Source: Nereocystis luetkeana (taxonomy: Eukaryota; Sar; Phaeophyceae; Laminariales; Laminariaceae). Taken from it: DNA of 64,000 bases. Location of the stretch: positions 10,239,260 through 10,303,259 of the forward strand of contig JARUPZ010000005.1 in NCBI GenBank assembly GCA_031213475.1. The letters are read 5' to 3'. A program made the position numbers and the translations under genes. Under the pieces are notes generated by a model. The model saw only the letters and a list, made by a program, of their open reading frames with translations, had not been told where the DNA came from and did no database searches. Positions 59,601 through 64,000 of this stretch are shown here, piece by piece; position 1 is the stretch's first letter, and each line of letters starts with the position of its first letter.

Positions 59601-62541
59601 GTACTGCACGTATGTATTCAAGTTAATGAGTCATATTCATAGGCAGCCTCGCGTGCATCATCTAAAACTGTATATATACTCTTCTCGGCGGTAGACTACT
59701 GTGTACACTCGGAGAGTGTGTCATATTGTCACAGGATTGGGCAAAAATGGCGGGAACAGTTACGCAGACCCCGTCACGCCTCACAGGCATACTCCGCCGC
59801 ACGTGCACCACAGAACAGCGCAAACAGTCATAAGTTTTTTGTGTGCGAGTATCACTGCACGCACGTATAATACGCCCCCCCCCCCCCCTCCCCCCGTTAC
59901 CCCATTAAAAAACGCCTCCCCGCCGCCACCCTCACGCCAAGAACAAAACTGAACACCCCCCCACACACACCTAGCTCCCATCCCATCGAACAAACTAGAC
60001 ACCTACCCCCTCATACGGCTACGGCCATGCATGAGACCGAGTACACCCCTCTTATCGAGTGCACCCCCCCCTCGCCCCCCACCTCCCCCCATACAAAAAC
60101 CGAACGCACGCCCCTCTCGCACCCTCCATCGATTGTTCAAGGCCTCCTCCATCTTCTAAAGTTGGACGCACTAACTATCAATACCTCACCCCCGCTCCCC
60201 CTCACAAAACAAAAACTACCTCCCCCCCTTCTAGCAATGCCTGCCTAAACCCGACGTGCTCCGTCCCGGAATTTTAGGGATGCGAGGGTCTATAGTCATA
60301 CGACTACGTCCATGAATGATAAAGAGTACACCCCCACACACACACCCTTTCCGCCTCGAATGGGACTCGTGGTCAATGGCCAAATGACTAAAGCAAGTAA
60401 CAAACGAGTGCCTTCCCCCCCCTCCTTTTCCCTCCCTCACCCCCGCCCCTCATCCCATACAAAAACCGAAGCAAGCGCATCCTTCGTCCCCTTACCCTCC
60501 GTCGATCGCGCAAGACCTCCAGCTCTTAAAGCTGGACACACAGCCTTCGCACCCCCACCCCCCGTCGAAAAACAAACAAACTACCCCCTATGGTCGTACG
60601 AACACGGCCATGCATGTTATGAGTACACCCCCCCCCCCCCCCCCCCCCCCCCTCCCTCACCGCCTCCCATCCCACACAAAAACCGGACACCCCCTGGTCA
60701 TACGACTACGGCCATGCATGATATCGAGTAGTACCTCCCCCCTCCCTCCTCCCCTCCGTCGTCTATGGTCACACGACTACGGCCATGCACGGCACGAGTA
60801 CACCCCACCCCCCACCCCCCGTCCCTCACCCTCCGTCGATCGTGCAAAACCTCCTCCATCTGCAGGCTGTTGAGCTCGTAAGGTCTCCTGAGCGCGATGT
60901 ACGACCTCGCCTTGGCCGCGGGGAAGCCGGTGGAGAAGAACGCGATGATGCAGTCGCACATCGGCCAGTCCTCCACAGGGTCTTCGAGGATGCACTTGTC
61001 TCCGAACACGATCACCTACGATAGCAATACGAGGCATATATGTATATATCAGTACTAGGTATAAAATACCTGGTAATAAGAATCACAACAGCAAAAATGT
61101 GGGATGGGACCCGACGACGCCAAATATGGGACGGTAGATACTTCAAAGTAGTCCCGCAGCAAGCTATTATTACCTGGTGTATATTTCTGTGTAATCTCAG
61201 AGTGCCCCCCACCCCCCTGCTTCCCAAGAGGAGCCAGGATGGTACGATCCATATATTTTAGTTTTTTTTTTCTTTCTTAACCCTTTTAGAACCGCAGTCC
61301 CGTGTTGGGGACAAACCACTCAAATTTCAAGTAGTTTGTCCCCAAAACGGGACTGCGGTTCCAAAGGGGTCAATCGTCACTTTTACTTCCCAGCGAAACT
61401 CGTACGGCAGGAGGTTTCGACCCTAAGCGGTCTTCTTCTGGACAAGCCACCGTGGTCACAGGTGTCGTGCCTTCTCCCCCCCGGTGCGCGCCTTTATTTT
61501 TTGTCGCGCATAGGGTTCAGCATTCCCACTGCTCGTCGATTTTCATCGAATGTTTACAGCACGATGGACACAGACTCCAGTTCGTCTGCCACACGCCGCG
61601 TCGAGGTGGGCTCCCTAATCGTAAAAAAAGTCATGTTGGTTAACGTCCCGTGTGGGGAGGCATCTTGTCAAAAAAAAAAAAACTCGGGTAAGAATGTTAC
61701 GAACGGGTTTCCTGCATTTTGAGTACGCAGGCGTTTCGGTTCAGGGGCACCAGTTTTCATGATCGAGTCACGCCACGGTAAGGGTTGCACTTTTTGGGCC
61801 AAAGGTTTCTGACGGACTGAGTTCACCAAGTGAAGAACCAGCTGTTAGGATGAAAGTTTTACTCGTGTATTCGTTTTAGGACTAGCGCATACAAGTGCCG
61901 GTCGGGTGGCGCGAACAAATTTCCTTCCAAGTATGGTATCGGGTGAGATATTGAGCTCCTAAGATGAGGGGCTTAGGAACTTCTGGTGCACCCTTACCGT
62001 GGGGTGGCTCGATCATGTTTGTGTTTCCATCGTCACAGGAGAAGAAAAAGGGGCAGCCGCGAAAGATAAAAAAAAAATGTCCCACAGTAGAGTACCCTCG
62101 CACTAGTGCTACGGCTACGGCAACTGCTGCCGCTACTGCTGCCGCTACTGCTGCCGCTACTGCTACTGCTGTTGGTGGTGGCGGGCTTGCTGTACTCACC
62201 TGCCGTACAGGTAACACAACATACTACACTCCACGCCAGCAGCAGCCGCCTACACCCCCGTCAACTTCCCTCGGGCTTACTCAAAGCCACCCACACACAC
62301 ACACCTCGAACTTCCGTGGAATACCGCTACCGGCATACCCTGGAACTCTCGTGGAATACGGCCCCGTACGATAGCATACCTTGAACTTCCGTGGGTTTAG
62401 CCTGGAGGTGATGGCCACCATGTGCTTCGACAACGCCTTCTTTTCCCTAGCGCAAACCCCTACCGTTATGTGCCCGTCCGCGCGCACCAGCGTCCCCCGC
62501 CACTGGGCCTTCTGCCCGTTCCATCCCTTTCCCTCGGTCAT
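25552..62541 (-). CDS. VIP1: VIP1/PPIP5K: bifunctional inositol hexakisphosphate / diphosphoinositol-pentakisphosphate kinase-phosphatase (21 exons)
   Basis: Complement of join 25552-25716, 26967-27087, 28325-28480, 29123-29311, 30705-30767, 31759-31898, 33602-34322, 34942-35157, 35820-36227, 37437-37501, 40251-40333, 41375-41530, 45740-45912, 48161-48316, 51027-51124, 53537-53641, 55374-55493, 56108-56165, 56625-56689, 60830-61015, 62380-62541. All introns are GT-AG, phases agree, and the CDS is 3606 nt (1201 aa), a normal size for the family. In known members the ATP-grasp domain phosphorylates InsP6 and 5-InsP7 at position 1, and the phosphatase-like domain removes that group, linking phosphate and energy state to signalling. 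Seen: VGVCA start of the kinase fold, [20 protein letters not shown] (about 165-184), [10 protein letters not shown] metal-binding strand (304-313), RHGDR (398-402), [33 protein letters not shown] (about 1088-1098) and the SFSPG tail. Least certain points: the start Met (an acceptor-like CAG lies about 18 bp upstream), the 5' edge of exon 13, the 3' edge of exon 9, and whether exon 18 is constitutive. Confidence 0.93.
25742..25831 (+). repeat. (AAC)n array
   Basis: About 28 AAC units just upstream (VIP1 sense) of the last VIP1 exon. Confidence 0.97.
25855..26335 (+). repeat. 131-bp tandem array
   Basis: Three diverged units with TTGGCGCACGAGA and TTCATTCACTCATCGCCCGA (26063 and 26194). Confidence 0.85.
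26530..26950 (+). repeat. Degenerate 22-25-bp array
   Basis: Repeats of CAGACAAAATTGGCCAACC and AGAATCGG, highly diverged. Confidence 0.75.
26967..27087 (-). CDS. VIP1: VIP1 exon 20
   Basis: One base completes Arg, then [40 protein letters not shown]. Matches human [23 protein letters not shown]. Acceptor TCGCAG; donor GTCTGG is a weak but usable GT site. Confidence 0.92.
27654..27757. repeat. Family A MITE, copy 9
   Basis: In a VIP1 intron; terminus TTGCGGGGGGGC. Confidence 0.88.
28155..28235 (+). repeat. 11-bp tandem array
   Basis: About six units of GGAGCTGGGTA. Confidence 0.92.
28325..28480 (-). CDS. VIP1: VIP1 exon 19 (SESH motif)
   Basis: One base, then [51 protein letters not shown] and two bases. 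[22 protein letters not shown] is the second phosphatase signature; its His is predicted residue 1098. Donor GTATTC. Confidence 0.95.
28613..28724. repeat. Family A MITE, copy 10
   Basis: Carries TACCCTGGTA at 28702 in its right arm; a family B copy begins a few bases further on. Confidence 0.88.
28730..28920. repeat. Family B MITE with A-rich internal expansion
   Basis: Arms GACTGCAGTCTCGTTTTGGG and CCAGAACGGGACTGCAGG are separated by ~130 bp of A-rich direct repeats of CCCTTTCAGGG. Confidence 0.75.
29123..29311 (-). CDS. VIP1: VIP1 exon 18 (probable cassette exon)
   Basis: Open segment with acceptor TACAG and donor GTGAGC whose length (189 nt) and phases fit exactly between exons 17 and 19: [32 protein letters not shown] and a Ser/Gly-rich tail. 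Animal VIP1 has nothing here; plants have a variable charged insertion at the same place. Exons 17 and 19 also join in frame without it, so it may be alternative. Confidence 0.6.
30705..30767 (-). CDS. VIP1: VIP1 exon 17
   Basis: One base completes Arg, then [20 protein letters not shown] and two bases of Leu. Corresponds to human [21 protein letters not shown]. Acceptor CCCAG, donor GTAAGC. Confidence 0.93.
30800..31020 (+). repeat. GC-rich pentamer/decamer region
   Basis: GATGCGATGGGATGTGATG-type and CCAGTCCGGTTCAGTCCGGT-type short repeats. Confidence 0.7.
31759..31898 (-). CDS. VIP1: VIP1 exon 16
   Basis: 46 codons plus two bases: [46 protein letters not shown]. Matches human IPDIYDCIKYD...LYRLSKALADIVIPQEYGI. 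Acceptor CGCCAG, donor GTAGGA. Confidence 0.96.
32218..32665 (-). repeat. Family C, longest copy
   Basis: Poly(G), GTACTCGATAGGAGAAATGT through GACAGCTTCACTGAGTCGAT and TTCCAGAGACAGCAGTGGGA to GGATCCGAGTTGCGATCAGG. It gives the best view of the full element. Confidence 0.9.
32704..32791 (+). repeat. (AAC)n array
   Basis: About 28 AAC units; GTT on the VIP1 strand. Confidence 0.97.
33130..33400 (+). repeat. (ACC/AAC)n array
   Basis: 270 bp of CACCAACACCAACAC with CATCAC interruptions, in the VIP1 intron before exon 16. Confidence 0.96.
33602..34322 (-). CDS. VIP1: VIP1 exon 15 (large Ala/Pro-rich insertion)
   Basis: One base completes Cys, then 240 codons. The first 68 ([20 protein letters not shown]... 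[20 protein letters not shown]) match the human LIKNPVKTCDKVYSLIQSL helix region. The last 28 ([28 protein letters not shown]) match LELMLRRWSKLEKDF..YDISK. Between them lie about 145 residues of Ala runs, Pro/Ser runs and Gly, absent from animal and plant VIP1. Donor GTGAGG. Confidence 0.93.
34638..34748. repeat. Family A MITE, copy 11
   Basis: Contains TATTAATA near 34673 where sister copies have a single TA. Confidence 0.88.
34942..35157 (-). CDS. VIP1: VIP1 exon 14
   Basis: One base completes Ser, then [56 protein letters not shown] and DIKRDMDR. Almost identical to human [24 protein letters not shown]. The acceptor CGCCAG lies just downstream, on this strand, of the poly(C) end of a family C element. 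Donor GTGCGT. Confidence 0.95.
35168..35445 (-). repeat. Family C, long copy next to VIP1 exon 14 acceptor
   Basis: Its poly(C) end, on the coding strand of VIP1, lies 10-45 bp upstream of the exon 14 acceptor at 35158. Confidence 0.85.
35820..36227 (-). CDS. VIP1: VIP1 exon 13 (LKWGGELT; acidic and Gln-rich insertion)
   Basis: The conserved end reads [43 protein letters not shown], as in human [23 protein letters not shown]. Before it lies HLPFKPSPW (compare plant QLKPLKW), a Gln run, and an acidic run of Asp/Glu. The 5' edge at 36227 is the AG that fits the required phase and follows a pyrimidine-rich stretch; it could be shorter by up to about 40 codons. Donor GTGAGA. Confidence 0.8.
36368..36445 (+). 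repeat. (CCCTA)n array
   Basis: About 14 units of CCCTA in a VIP1 intron (TAGGG on the coding strand). Confidence 0.95.
37120..37415 (+). repeat. Dispersed repeat E, second copy
   Basis: CTGTATGATCTAGTTCATGT, ATGCACAGATCCTGCACCAT; carries TACCTGGTA (37169) and TATTAATA (about 37327). Confidence 0.65.
37437..37501 (-). CDS. VIP1: VIP1 exon 12
   Basis: [20 protein letters not shown] then T and two bases of Arg/Ser. KLRQIEHVL matches KLEQLKTVL of PPIP5K. Acceptor TGTGCAG, with a 20-bp poly(C) run 25 bp upstream on this strand; donor GTGAGT. Confidence 0.9.
37653..37750. repeat. Family B MITE
   Basis: Begins TTAACCCCTTTAGAACCGCA; well preserved. Confidence 0.92.
37820..37900 (-). repeat. Family C, short copy
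   Basis: Poly(G), GTACTCGATAGGAGAGATGT, CATGCACGGCCGTAGTAGTA. Confidence 0.82.
38070..38160. repeat. Family B-like element, diverged subfamily
   Basis: GGGGTGCAGTCCCGTTTTGC...TCGTTCCC. The same diverged form recurs at 38310-38400. Confidence 0.55.
38205..38338 (+). repeat. 67-bp tandem duplication
   Basis: AACACCCTCTCGGGTCTTGA to AGGGGTGCAGCCCCGTT occurs twice without differences I could see. Confidence 0.93.
38310..38400. repeat. Family B-like element, diverged subfamily
   Basis: Sister of the copy at 38070; its left end lies inside a 67-bp tandem duplication. Confidence 0.55.
38611..38722. repeat. Family A MITE, copy 12
   Basis: Right arm interrupted by TACCTGGTA at 38694. Confidence 0.9.
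38786..38890. repeat. Family A MITE, copy 13
   Basis: Only 63 bp from copy 12 and in the other orientation of the centre; flanked by TA. Confidence 0.9.
39444..39530 (+). repeat. Family C, short copy
   Basis: CTATGGTCATACGACTACGG to CGAGTACACACAC and poly(C). Confidence 0.85.
39945..40035 (+). repeat. Family D element
   Basis: CTCGAAAGGGATGCGTGGTC to AATAAGTACCCCCC. Confidence 0.8.
40251..40333 (-). CDS. VIP1: VIP1 exon 11
   Basis: Two bases complete Asp, then [27 protein letters not shown]. Corresponds to the human [21 protein letters not shown] helix. Acceptor CAAG, donor GTGAGT. Confidence 0.9.
40684..40815. repeat. Family B MITE, rearranged
   Basis: Left arm CCCTTTTAGAACTGCAGG, then two right-arm-like segments, suggesting internal duplication. 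Confidence 0.65.
40840..40925 (+). repeat. 13-bp tandem array
   Basis: Six units of GACGCACCAGCCA. Confidence 0.92.
41375..41530 (-). CDS. VIP1: VIP1 exon 10 (phosphatase RHGDR motif)
   Basis: Two bases complete Gly, then [63 protein letters not shown] is the diagnostic histidine-acid-phosphatase motif of VIP1 proteins, with catalytic His at predicted residue 399. Acceptor TGTGTAG, donor GTGAGA. Confidence 0.97.
42190..42390 (+). repeat. Family C, mid-length copy
   Basis: CACCCTTCATGCGGCTCG to a 32-bp poly(C) run. Confidence 0.85.
42436..42566 (+). repeat. Dispersed repeat H, first copy
   Basis: GTCACAGGTGTC, then ATCGCGCATAGGGTTCAGCA and GCTCGTCGATTTTCATCGAA. Also at 61450-61557. Confidence 0.7.
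42573..42677. repeat. Family A MITE, copy 14
   Basis: Directly followed by copies 15 and 16. Confidence 0.9.
42681..42898. repeat. Family A MITE, copy 15 (outer, interrupted)
   Basis: The outer copy is split by copy 16 after CCTA; its right half resumes at about 42834. Confidence 0.85.
42729..42833. repeat. Family A MITE, copy 16 (nested in copy 15)
   Basis: Complete copy inserted at a TA inside copy 15. Confidence 0.88.
43425..43620 (+). repeat. Dispersed repeat G, second copy
   Basis: GACGGGGTCTCTCAACCC, GAGCCATGGGAATGTTCATC, TCAGTTTTCGGGTGGGATAT. A weaker relative lies at about 61900-61980. Confidence 0.65.
43862..44265 (+). repeat. CAA/ACC/CAG triplet arrays
   Basis: (ACC)n and (AAC)n at 43900-43990 and (CAG/CAA)n at 44145-44260. 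They give long Gln or Asn frames on the plus strand, but these are intronic repeats opposite VIP1. Confidence 0.93.
44340..44495 (+). repeat. (ACC/AAC)n array
   Basis: CACCAACACCAACACC with CATC interruptions. Confidence 0.93.
44645..44750 (-). repeat. Family C, short diverged copy
   Basis: Poly(G) then GTCGTACGACGATAGACC, TTGCCGGGACGGGGCATGTC. Confidence 0.75.
45225..45720 (-). repeat. Minisatellite, four ~140-bp units
   Basis: Each unit has a ~50-bp core, on the minus strand like GTCCTCATCGGCGAACACAT and CATAGCGGTGGTCTTCAACA, followed by GTGGGG repeats. Cores start (plus) near 45227, 45365, 45510 and 45661. Directly follows VIP1 exon 9. Confidence 0.75.
45740..45912 (-). CDS. VIP1: VIP1 exon 9 (end of kinase domain, linker)
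   Basis: One base completes Lys, then [64 protein letters not shown] matches YYDDCAKILGN of human PPIP5K. The 3' edge is inferred: the donor GTGGCA at 45739 is the one that gives the phase required by exon 10. The following GTGG-rich repeat offers other donors. Confidence 0.75.
46040..46485 (+). repeat. AAGAACAAGATAAC array
   Basis: About 30 units of 12-15 bp, purine-rich. Confidence 0.93.
46990..47395 (+). repeat. GAATAAAT-type array
   Basis: Degenerate tetramer/octamer repeats of GAAT and AAAT; contains TACTTCGTA and TACCCTTGGTA at 47323-47345. Confidence 0.9.
47583..47676. repeat. Family B MITE (first copy of tandem duplication)
   Basis: Arms CGCAGTCCCGTTTTGGGGAC and GTCCCCAAAACAGGACTGCA. 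Confidence 0.88.
47833..47926. repeat. Family B MITE (second copy of tandem duplication)
   Basis: Same as the copy 250 bp upstream; arose by segmental duplication, not transposition. Confidence 0.88.
48161..48316 (-). CDS. VIP1: VIP1 exon 8 (metal-binding strand)
   Basis: One base completes Arg, then [42 protein letters not shown] and two bases of Lys. Carries the Asp and Asn that bind Mg-ATP in the family. Acceptor TTGCAG lies after a CCCTAACCC/poly(C) stretch on this strand. Donor GTGAGG. Confidence 0.96.
48398..48715 (-). repeat. Family C, long copy upstream of VIP1 exon 8
   Basis: Poly(G), GTACTCGATCTCATGCATGG to TTCCAGAGACAGCAATGGGT. Its poly(C) end faces the exon 8 acceptor at 48317, about 80 bp away. 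Confidence 0.85.
49443..49540. repeat. Family B MITE
   Basis: Near-consensus copy, TGACCCC...GGGTTAA. Confidence 0.92.
49932..50036. repeat. Family A MITE, copy 17
   Basis: Clean termini, flanked by TA. Confidence 0.9.
50255..50672. repeat. Foldback element with ~115-bp arms
   Basis: Left arm about 50262-50378 (AGCCAAGTCCAACACCCTTC, GGTAACCACCATCCTGACGT); right arm about 50556-50665 is its reverse complement with some changes. Loop ~180 bp with no open frame of note. No related copy in the window. Confidence 0.85.
51027..51124 (-). CDS. VIP1: VIP1 exon 7
   Basis: [32 protein letters not shown] and two bases of Arg. Nearly identical to animal and plant VIP1. Acceptor GAAAG, donor GTGGGA; a run of GGGAGG repeats follows the donor in the intron. 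Confidence 0.96.
51980..52093. repeat. Family A MITE, copy 18
   Basis: Left arm interrupted by TACCTGGTA at 52000. Confidence 0.88.
52997..53102. repeat. Family A MITE, copy 19
   Basis: Termini CTACGGGGGACC and GGTCCCCCGTAA. Confidence 0.9.
53537..53641 (-). CDS. VIP1: VIP1 exon 6
   Basis: 35 codons, phase 0: [30 protein letters not shown]. Matches human IGSRSSVYSPE...GSYIYEEFMPTDGTDVK. Acceptor GGCCAG, donor GTAAGG. Confidence 0.96.
53660..53692 (+). repeat. (CA)n(CG)n run
   Basis: ACACACACACACACACGCGC and GCGCGCGC, 20 bp upstream (VIP1 sense) of exon 6. Confidence 0.93.
54245..54294. repeat. Family B MITE, solo half
   Basis: Only the left arm is present (TTAACCCTTCTGCAG, then CAGTCCCGTTTTGGGGACAA). 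Confidence 0.75.
54750..54960 (+). repeat. ~45-bp array of CCCTAA-like units with AGCCAATCAG
   Basis: CCCTAACCCTGACCC, AAGCCAATCAGACCA and variants, five units. Confidence 0.88.
55374..55493 (-). CDS. VIP1: VIP1 exon 5
   Basis: 40 codons, phase 0 both sides: [40 protein letters not shown]. This is the most conserved nucleotide-binding block of the ATP-grasp domain. Donor GTGAGC. Confidence 0.97.
56108..56165 (-). CDS. VIP1: VIP1 exon 4 (short linker)
   Basis: 58-nt exon: one base completes Gly, then [19 protein letters not shown]. It fills the gap between RD and HKPFVEKP where other VIP1 proteins have an acidic E-D-x-x-x-V strand. Acceptor GGCAG, donor GTATAT; both phases fit. Confidence 0.85.
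56625..56689 (-). CDS. VIP1: VIP1 exon 3
   Basis: [20 protein letters not shown] then D and two bases of Gly. Corresponds to the human [21 protein letters not shown] segment. Acceptor TTTCAG, donor GTGAGC. Confidence 0.93.
57265..57420 (+). repeat. Dispersed repeat F, second copy
   Basis: CATGAGACCATG, GCGCGATTGAAGCATCACGC, AGGAGTTTCGATAAAATCCT. Confidence 0.5.
57637..57744. repeat. Family A MITE, copy 20 (decayed)
   Basis: Recognisable by GGACC...ATGTACATTACGGTATTTTT and TTTGGTCC; many changes, probably old. Confidence 0.6.
57755..57895 (+). repeat. Dispersed repeat E, third copy (partial)
   Basis: GGGCTGGATCTGTACAATGG, CAGATCCCGCACAATCTCT, GATAGATCAGATAGATCATG. Confidence 0.6.
58590..59720 (+). 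repeat. ~110-150-bp satellite in VIP1 intron 2
   Basis: About eight units with CTCTCGTCAGTAGACTACTG, ACTCAAGAGAGCGTG, TATTCAGAGGAAGCCTCGCG and CACCATCTGAGAACGTACAT. Units vary in length by internal loss. Confidence 0.9.
60008..60075 (+). repeat. Family C, terminal fragment
   Basis: CATACGGCTACGGCCATGCA, CTTATCGAGTGCAC and C-rich run. Confidence 0.8.
60253..60355 (+). repeat. Family C, short copy
   Basis: ACGTGCTCCGTCCCGGAATT, GGGTCTATAGTCATACGACT, GAGTACAC. Confidence 0.8.
60350..60425 (+). repeat. Family D element
   Basis: CTCGAATGGGACTCGTGGTC to AACGAGTGCC and C-rich run. Confidence 0.78.
60588..60655 (+). repeat. Family C, terminal fragment
   Basis: TATGGTCGTACGAACACGGC, ATGAGTACAC and poly(C). 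Confidence 0.78.
60692..60745 (+). repeat. Family C, terminal fragment
   Basis: GGTCATACGACTACGGCCAT and ATCGAGTAGTACC. Confidence 0.78.
60760..60830 (+). repeat. Family C, terminal fragment abutting VIP1 exon 2 donor
   Basis: CTATGGTCACACGACTACGG, CACGAGTACACC, C-rich run reaching the donor site of exon 2. Confidence 0.75.
60830..61015 (-). CDS. VIP1: VIP1 exon 2
   Basis: 62 codons, phase 0 on both sides. [31 protein letters not shown] and [11 protein letters not shown] align well with the human segment VVVFEEEVILNEPVENWP...CDCLISFHSKGFP. Donor GTGAGG at 60829. A short family C copy in opposite orientation abuts the donor. Confidence 0.95.
61277..61373. repeat. Family B MITE
   Basis: Near-consensus copy in VIP1 intron 1. 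Confidence 0.92.
61450..61557 (+). repeat. Dispersed repeat H, second copy
   Basis: Same blocks as 42436: GTCGCGCATAGGGTTCAGCA, GCTCGTCGATTTTCATCGAA. Confidence 0.7.
62105..62178 (+). repeat. 12-bp array (ACTGCTGCCGCT)
   Basis: About six units, 200 bp downstream of the exon 1 donor in VIP1 intron 1. Confidence 0.88.
62380..62541 (-). CDS. VIP1: VIP1 exon 1 (candidate start)
   Basis: 54 codons from ATG at 62541: [10 protein letters not shown]..., then [18 protein letters not shown], the first strand of the kinase N-domain (human PPIP5K has VVGICAMSKKSKSKPM). Donor GTATGC at 62379, phase 0. The frame is open upstream to another ATG at 62595, and a CAG near 62560 could be an acceptor, so a further 5' exon is possible. 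Confidence 0.8.
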
Positions 62542-64000
62542 CCGTCTGTCCGCACCTGACAGGCCATGATAACAGACGCCAGGTAGTAAAAACAAACGAA
62601 CGTTCGTAGATGAAAAAAAACAACACGAACTTACGATATACGAAGTCTAAAGCCATGCGAGGTGTTGACCAAATGGATCAATGGTCACATATTACAGTAT
62701 TTTTTTTTAATAGTAGATCAATCTACGAGTATCAAGACCACAAAAACAAGCTGCCCGCAAGCAAAACGAGCCGGCGCGCATACAAAACAAGCCAGCGCGC
62801 TGTACGATCAGCCATACGCGCCAAGTACTGCCCGTTGCTCTTGCTGCTGGGCGGCAGGGTTGTAGTGCCGTAGGCAGTTGGGGGTAAGCACGCTCTGTGC
62901 GCTGCTGCTTTTGTGTCTGGGCTGTGGGCTGTGCTCCGTGCAAAAAACACGAAAACACGTATCAGTACGTCAGCCTGGGTACGTACGTATGAAAACAAAC
63001 AAGGCCTCGTGCTCAAACCCCCGGGAAATCGTTTTATCTAGCCCCGCCGAAAAAAAAAACTTTGAGGGATTGCCACGCGCTCCAGAGTGCACGGGCGAAC
63101 TCGACCATTGTGTCCGGTTGGGCTTCCCGTGTCGACTACTTGGTGTTTTGCCCAAACGTGCTCGAACGAAGAGATATGTTCGAAAAAGTACGAACATTTC
63201 ACAAACATAACTACACGTATCAATGCACTGAATACAGGGTATGCAAGGGCTCCGCATGGTAGCAGCTCGACTTGTTCGACAGAGAACGAACAAGAACACT
63301 TCGTACGCACACGGAAAACTAATCCTCTTGTACTTTGTAAAGTAATGCCGATAATTTAGTGTAGCTACGGGGGTCCATAGTTAGTAGGACCTATGGTATA
63401 CATAAAAACCTACCAGGTACCTGGTATATATTTTACCATTTTTACTAACAAGATTTGGTCCTATTAACTGTGGTCCCCCGTACTAAACCGTCTACGCTAC
63501 TAATGGAATTGCTGTCTACGTAATTTCTTACGCGAATCCGGTGCCGAGCTTCAGATTTCGGTCGGATCATCAACCGAAACAACTACGAGCGGCATGGCGG
63601 CATGTATGTATGTGTACATTGTACCTGGTACCGGTTGAGATAGACGTGTGACTCGGAATAGCCTTCTTGTGTTCGCAAATTCCGAGCCCACGCCGACTGG
63701 CCCTCTTGTCCCGTCACGGAGAGACGTGTCGACTGCCTTTAAAGTGGTAAGTCGACTCAATCAAGCATCCGGGGCTATAGCGGGCTGGCTGACTGCTGAC
63801 TGCTTTTCGCTGCATGTTTTCCACCTATTAATAGCCTTAGAGAGTAGCCGTCTCCGTCTCCTCTTGCTAGGTCCGAGCCTCGCAAGCCGATTGGATGTAG
63901 TCAGAGCACAGGGAGACGAGCTGATGGCCTGACGCCTTTGTCGTTCAGCTCTTCGGTTGTTAGCATACTGCTTGCTGCTTTCTGCTGCTGTTGTATTATA
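62542..64000. other. Upstream flank of VIP1
   Basis: Presumed promoter and 5' UTR side of VIP1. Contains family A copy 21, TACCTGGTA at 63622, and a 94-codon plus-strand open frame (63648-63932) of no known family. No core promoter motif could be assigned. Confidence 0.4.
63365..63483. repeat. Family A MITE, copy 21
   Basis: Upstream of VIP1. Carries two tandem micro-insertions (63411-63426) at one TA. Confidence 0.9.

Larger units (their letters stand above)
25717..62379 (-). other. Introns of VIP1 (20, about 33 kb in all)
   Basis: Introns run from 391 bp (intron 4, 55494-56107... by model 614 bp) to about 4.2 kb (41531-45739 and 56690-60829). They hold most family A, B and C copies listed here, simple repeats with AAC, ACC, CAG, AAGAACAAGATA or GAATAAAT units, poly(G)/poly(C) runs, a foldback element (50255-50672), a 250-bp tandem duplication (47531-48028) and a ~115-bp satellite (58590-59720). 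No nested gene was recognised on either strand; open frames inside the introns are translations of repeats. Confidence 0.8.

Noticed and set aside
63648-63932. 94-codon plus-strand frame upstream of VIP1
   Set aside because: No conserved domain and no splice or context support.

Overview
This is a eukaryotic nuclear window. It is very repeat-rich, with short conserved exons separated by kilobase-scale introns. Two host genes are recognisable, arranged tail to tail. The plus strand (2567-8366) carries the 3' half of a plant-type 5'-methylthioadenosine/S-adenosylhomocysteine nucleosidase (MTN). The minus strand (62541 down to 25552) carries what looks like a complete VIP1/PPIP5K diphosphoinositol-polyphosphate synthase. 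Plant-type MTN, GTGAG-type donors, long introns full of simple repeats and about balanced base composition suggest a stramenopile, most likely a brown alga. That assignment is an inference from gene style, not proven by the sequence.

The VIP1 model has 21 exons over 37 kb. All 20 introns are GT-AG, every exon phase agrees, and the CDS sums to 3606 nt (1201 residues plus stop). It has an N-terminal ATP-grasp kinase domain and a C-terminal histidine-acid-phosphatase domain with RHGDR and SESH motifs. Lineage-specific low-complexity insertions lie inside the phosphatase half. About 90% of the locus is intron.

Layout: 1-2566 upstream MTN intron with repeats; 2567-8366 MTN exons; 8367-25551 about 17 kb of intergenic DNA made of tandem arrays and dispersed elements; 25552-62541 VIP1; 62542-64000 upstream flank. 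I found no RNA gene, CRISPR array, autonomous transposon or virus-derived element that I could support.

The unexplained DNA is structured. Family A is a ~105-bp palindromic MITE (21 copies, TTACGGGGG...CCCCCGTAA, TA flanks). Family B is a ~95-bp palindromic MITE (about 14 copies, often TTAA-flanked). Family C is a ~450-bp dispersed element (about 24 copies), apparently truncated from one end and ending in GAGTAC followed by a poly(C) run; family D shares that end. Several poly(C) ends lie next to VIP1 acceptors and may serve as polypyrimidine tracts.

The most unusual signal is a set of micro-insertions at TA dinucleotides. The 9-mer TACCTGGTA/TACCAGGTA occurs 23 times by my count where about 0.5 is expected. 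Comparison of family A copies shows the motif was added as 7-8 bp at a pre-existing TA, sometimes twice in succession. A second motif, TATTAATA, equals the Tc1-type excision footprint predicted for family A itself. A third, TACTTCGTA/TACGAAGTA, behaves similarly. Together they read as a footprint record of TA-specific cut-and-paste transposition.
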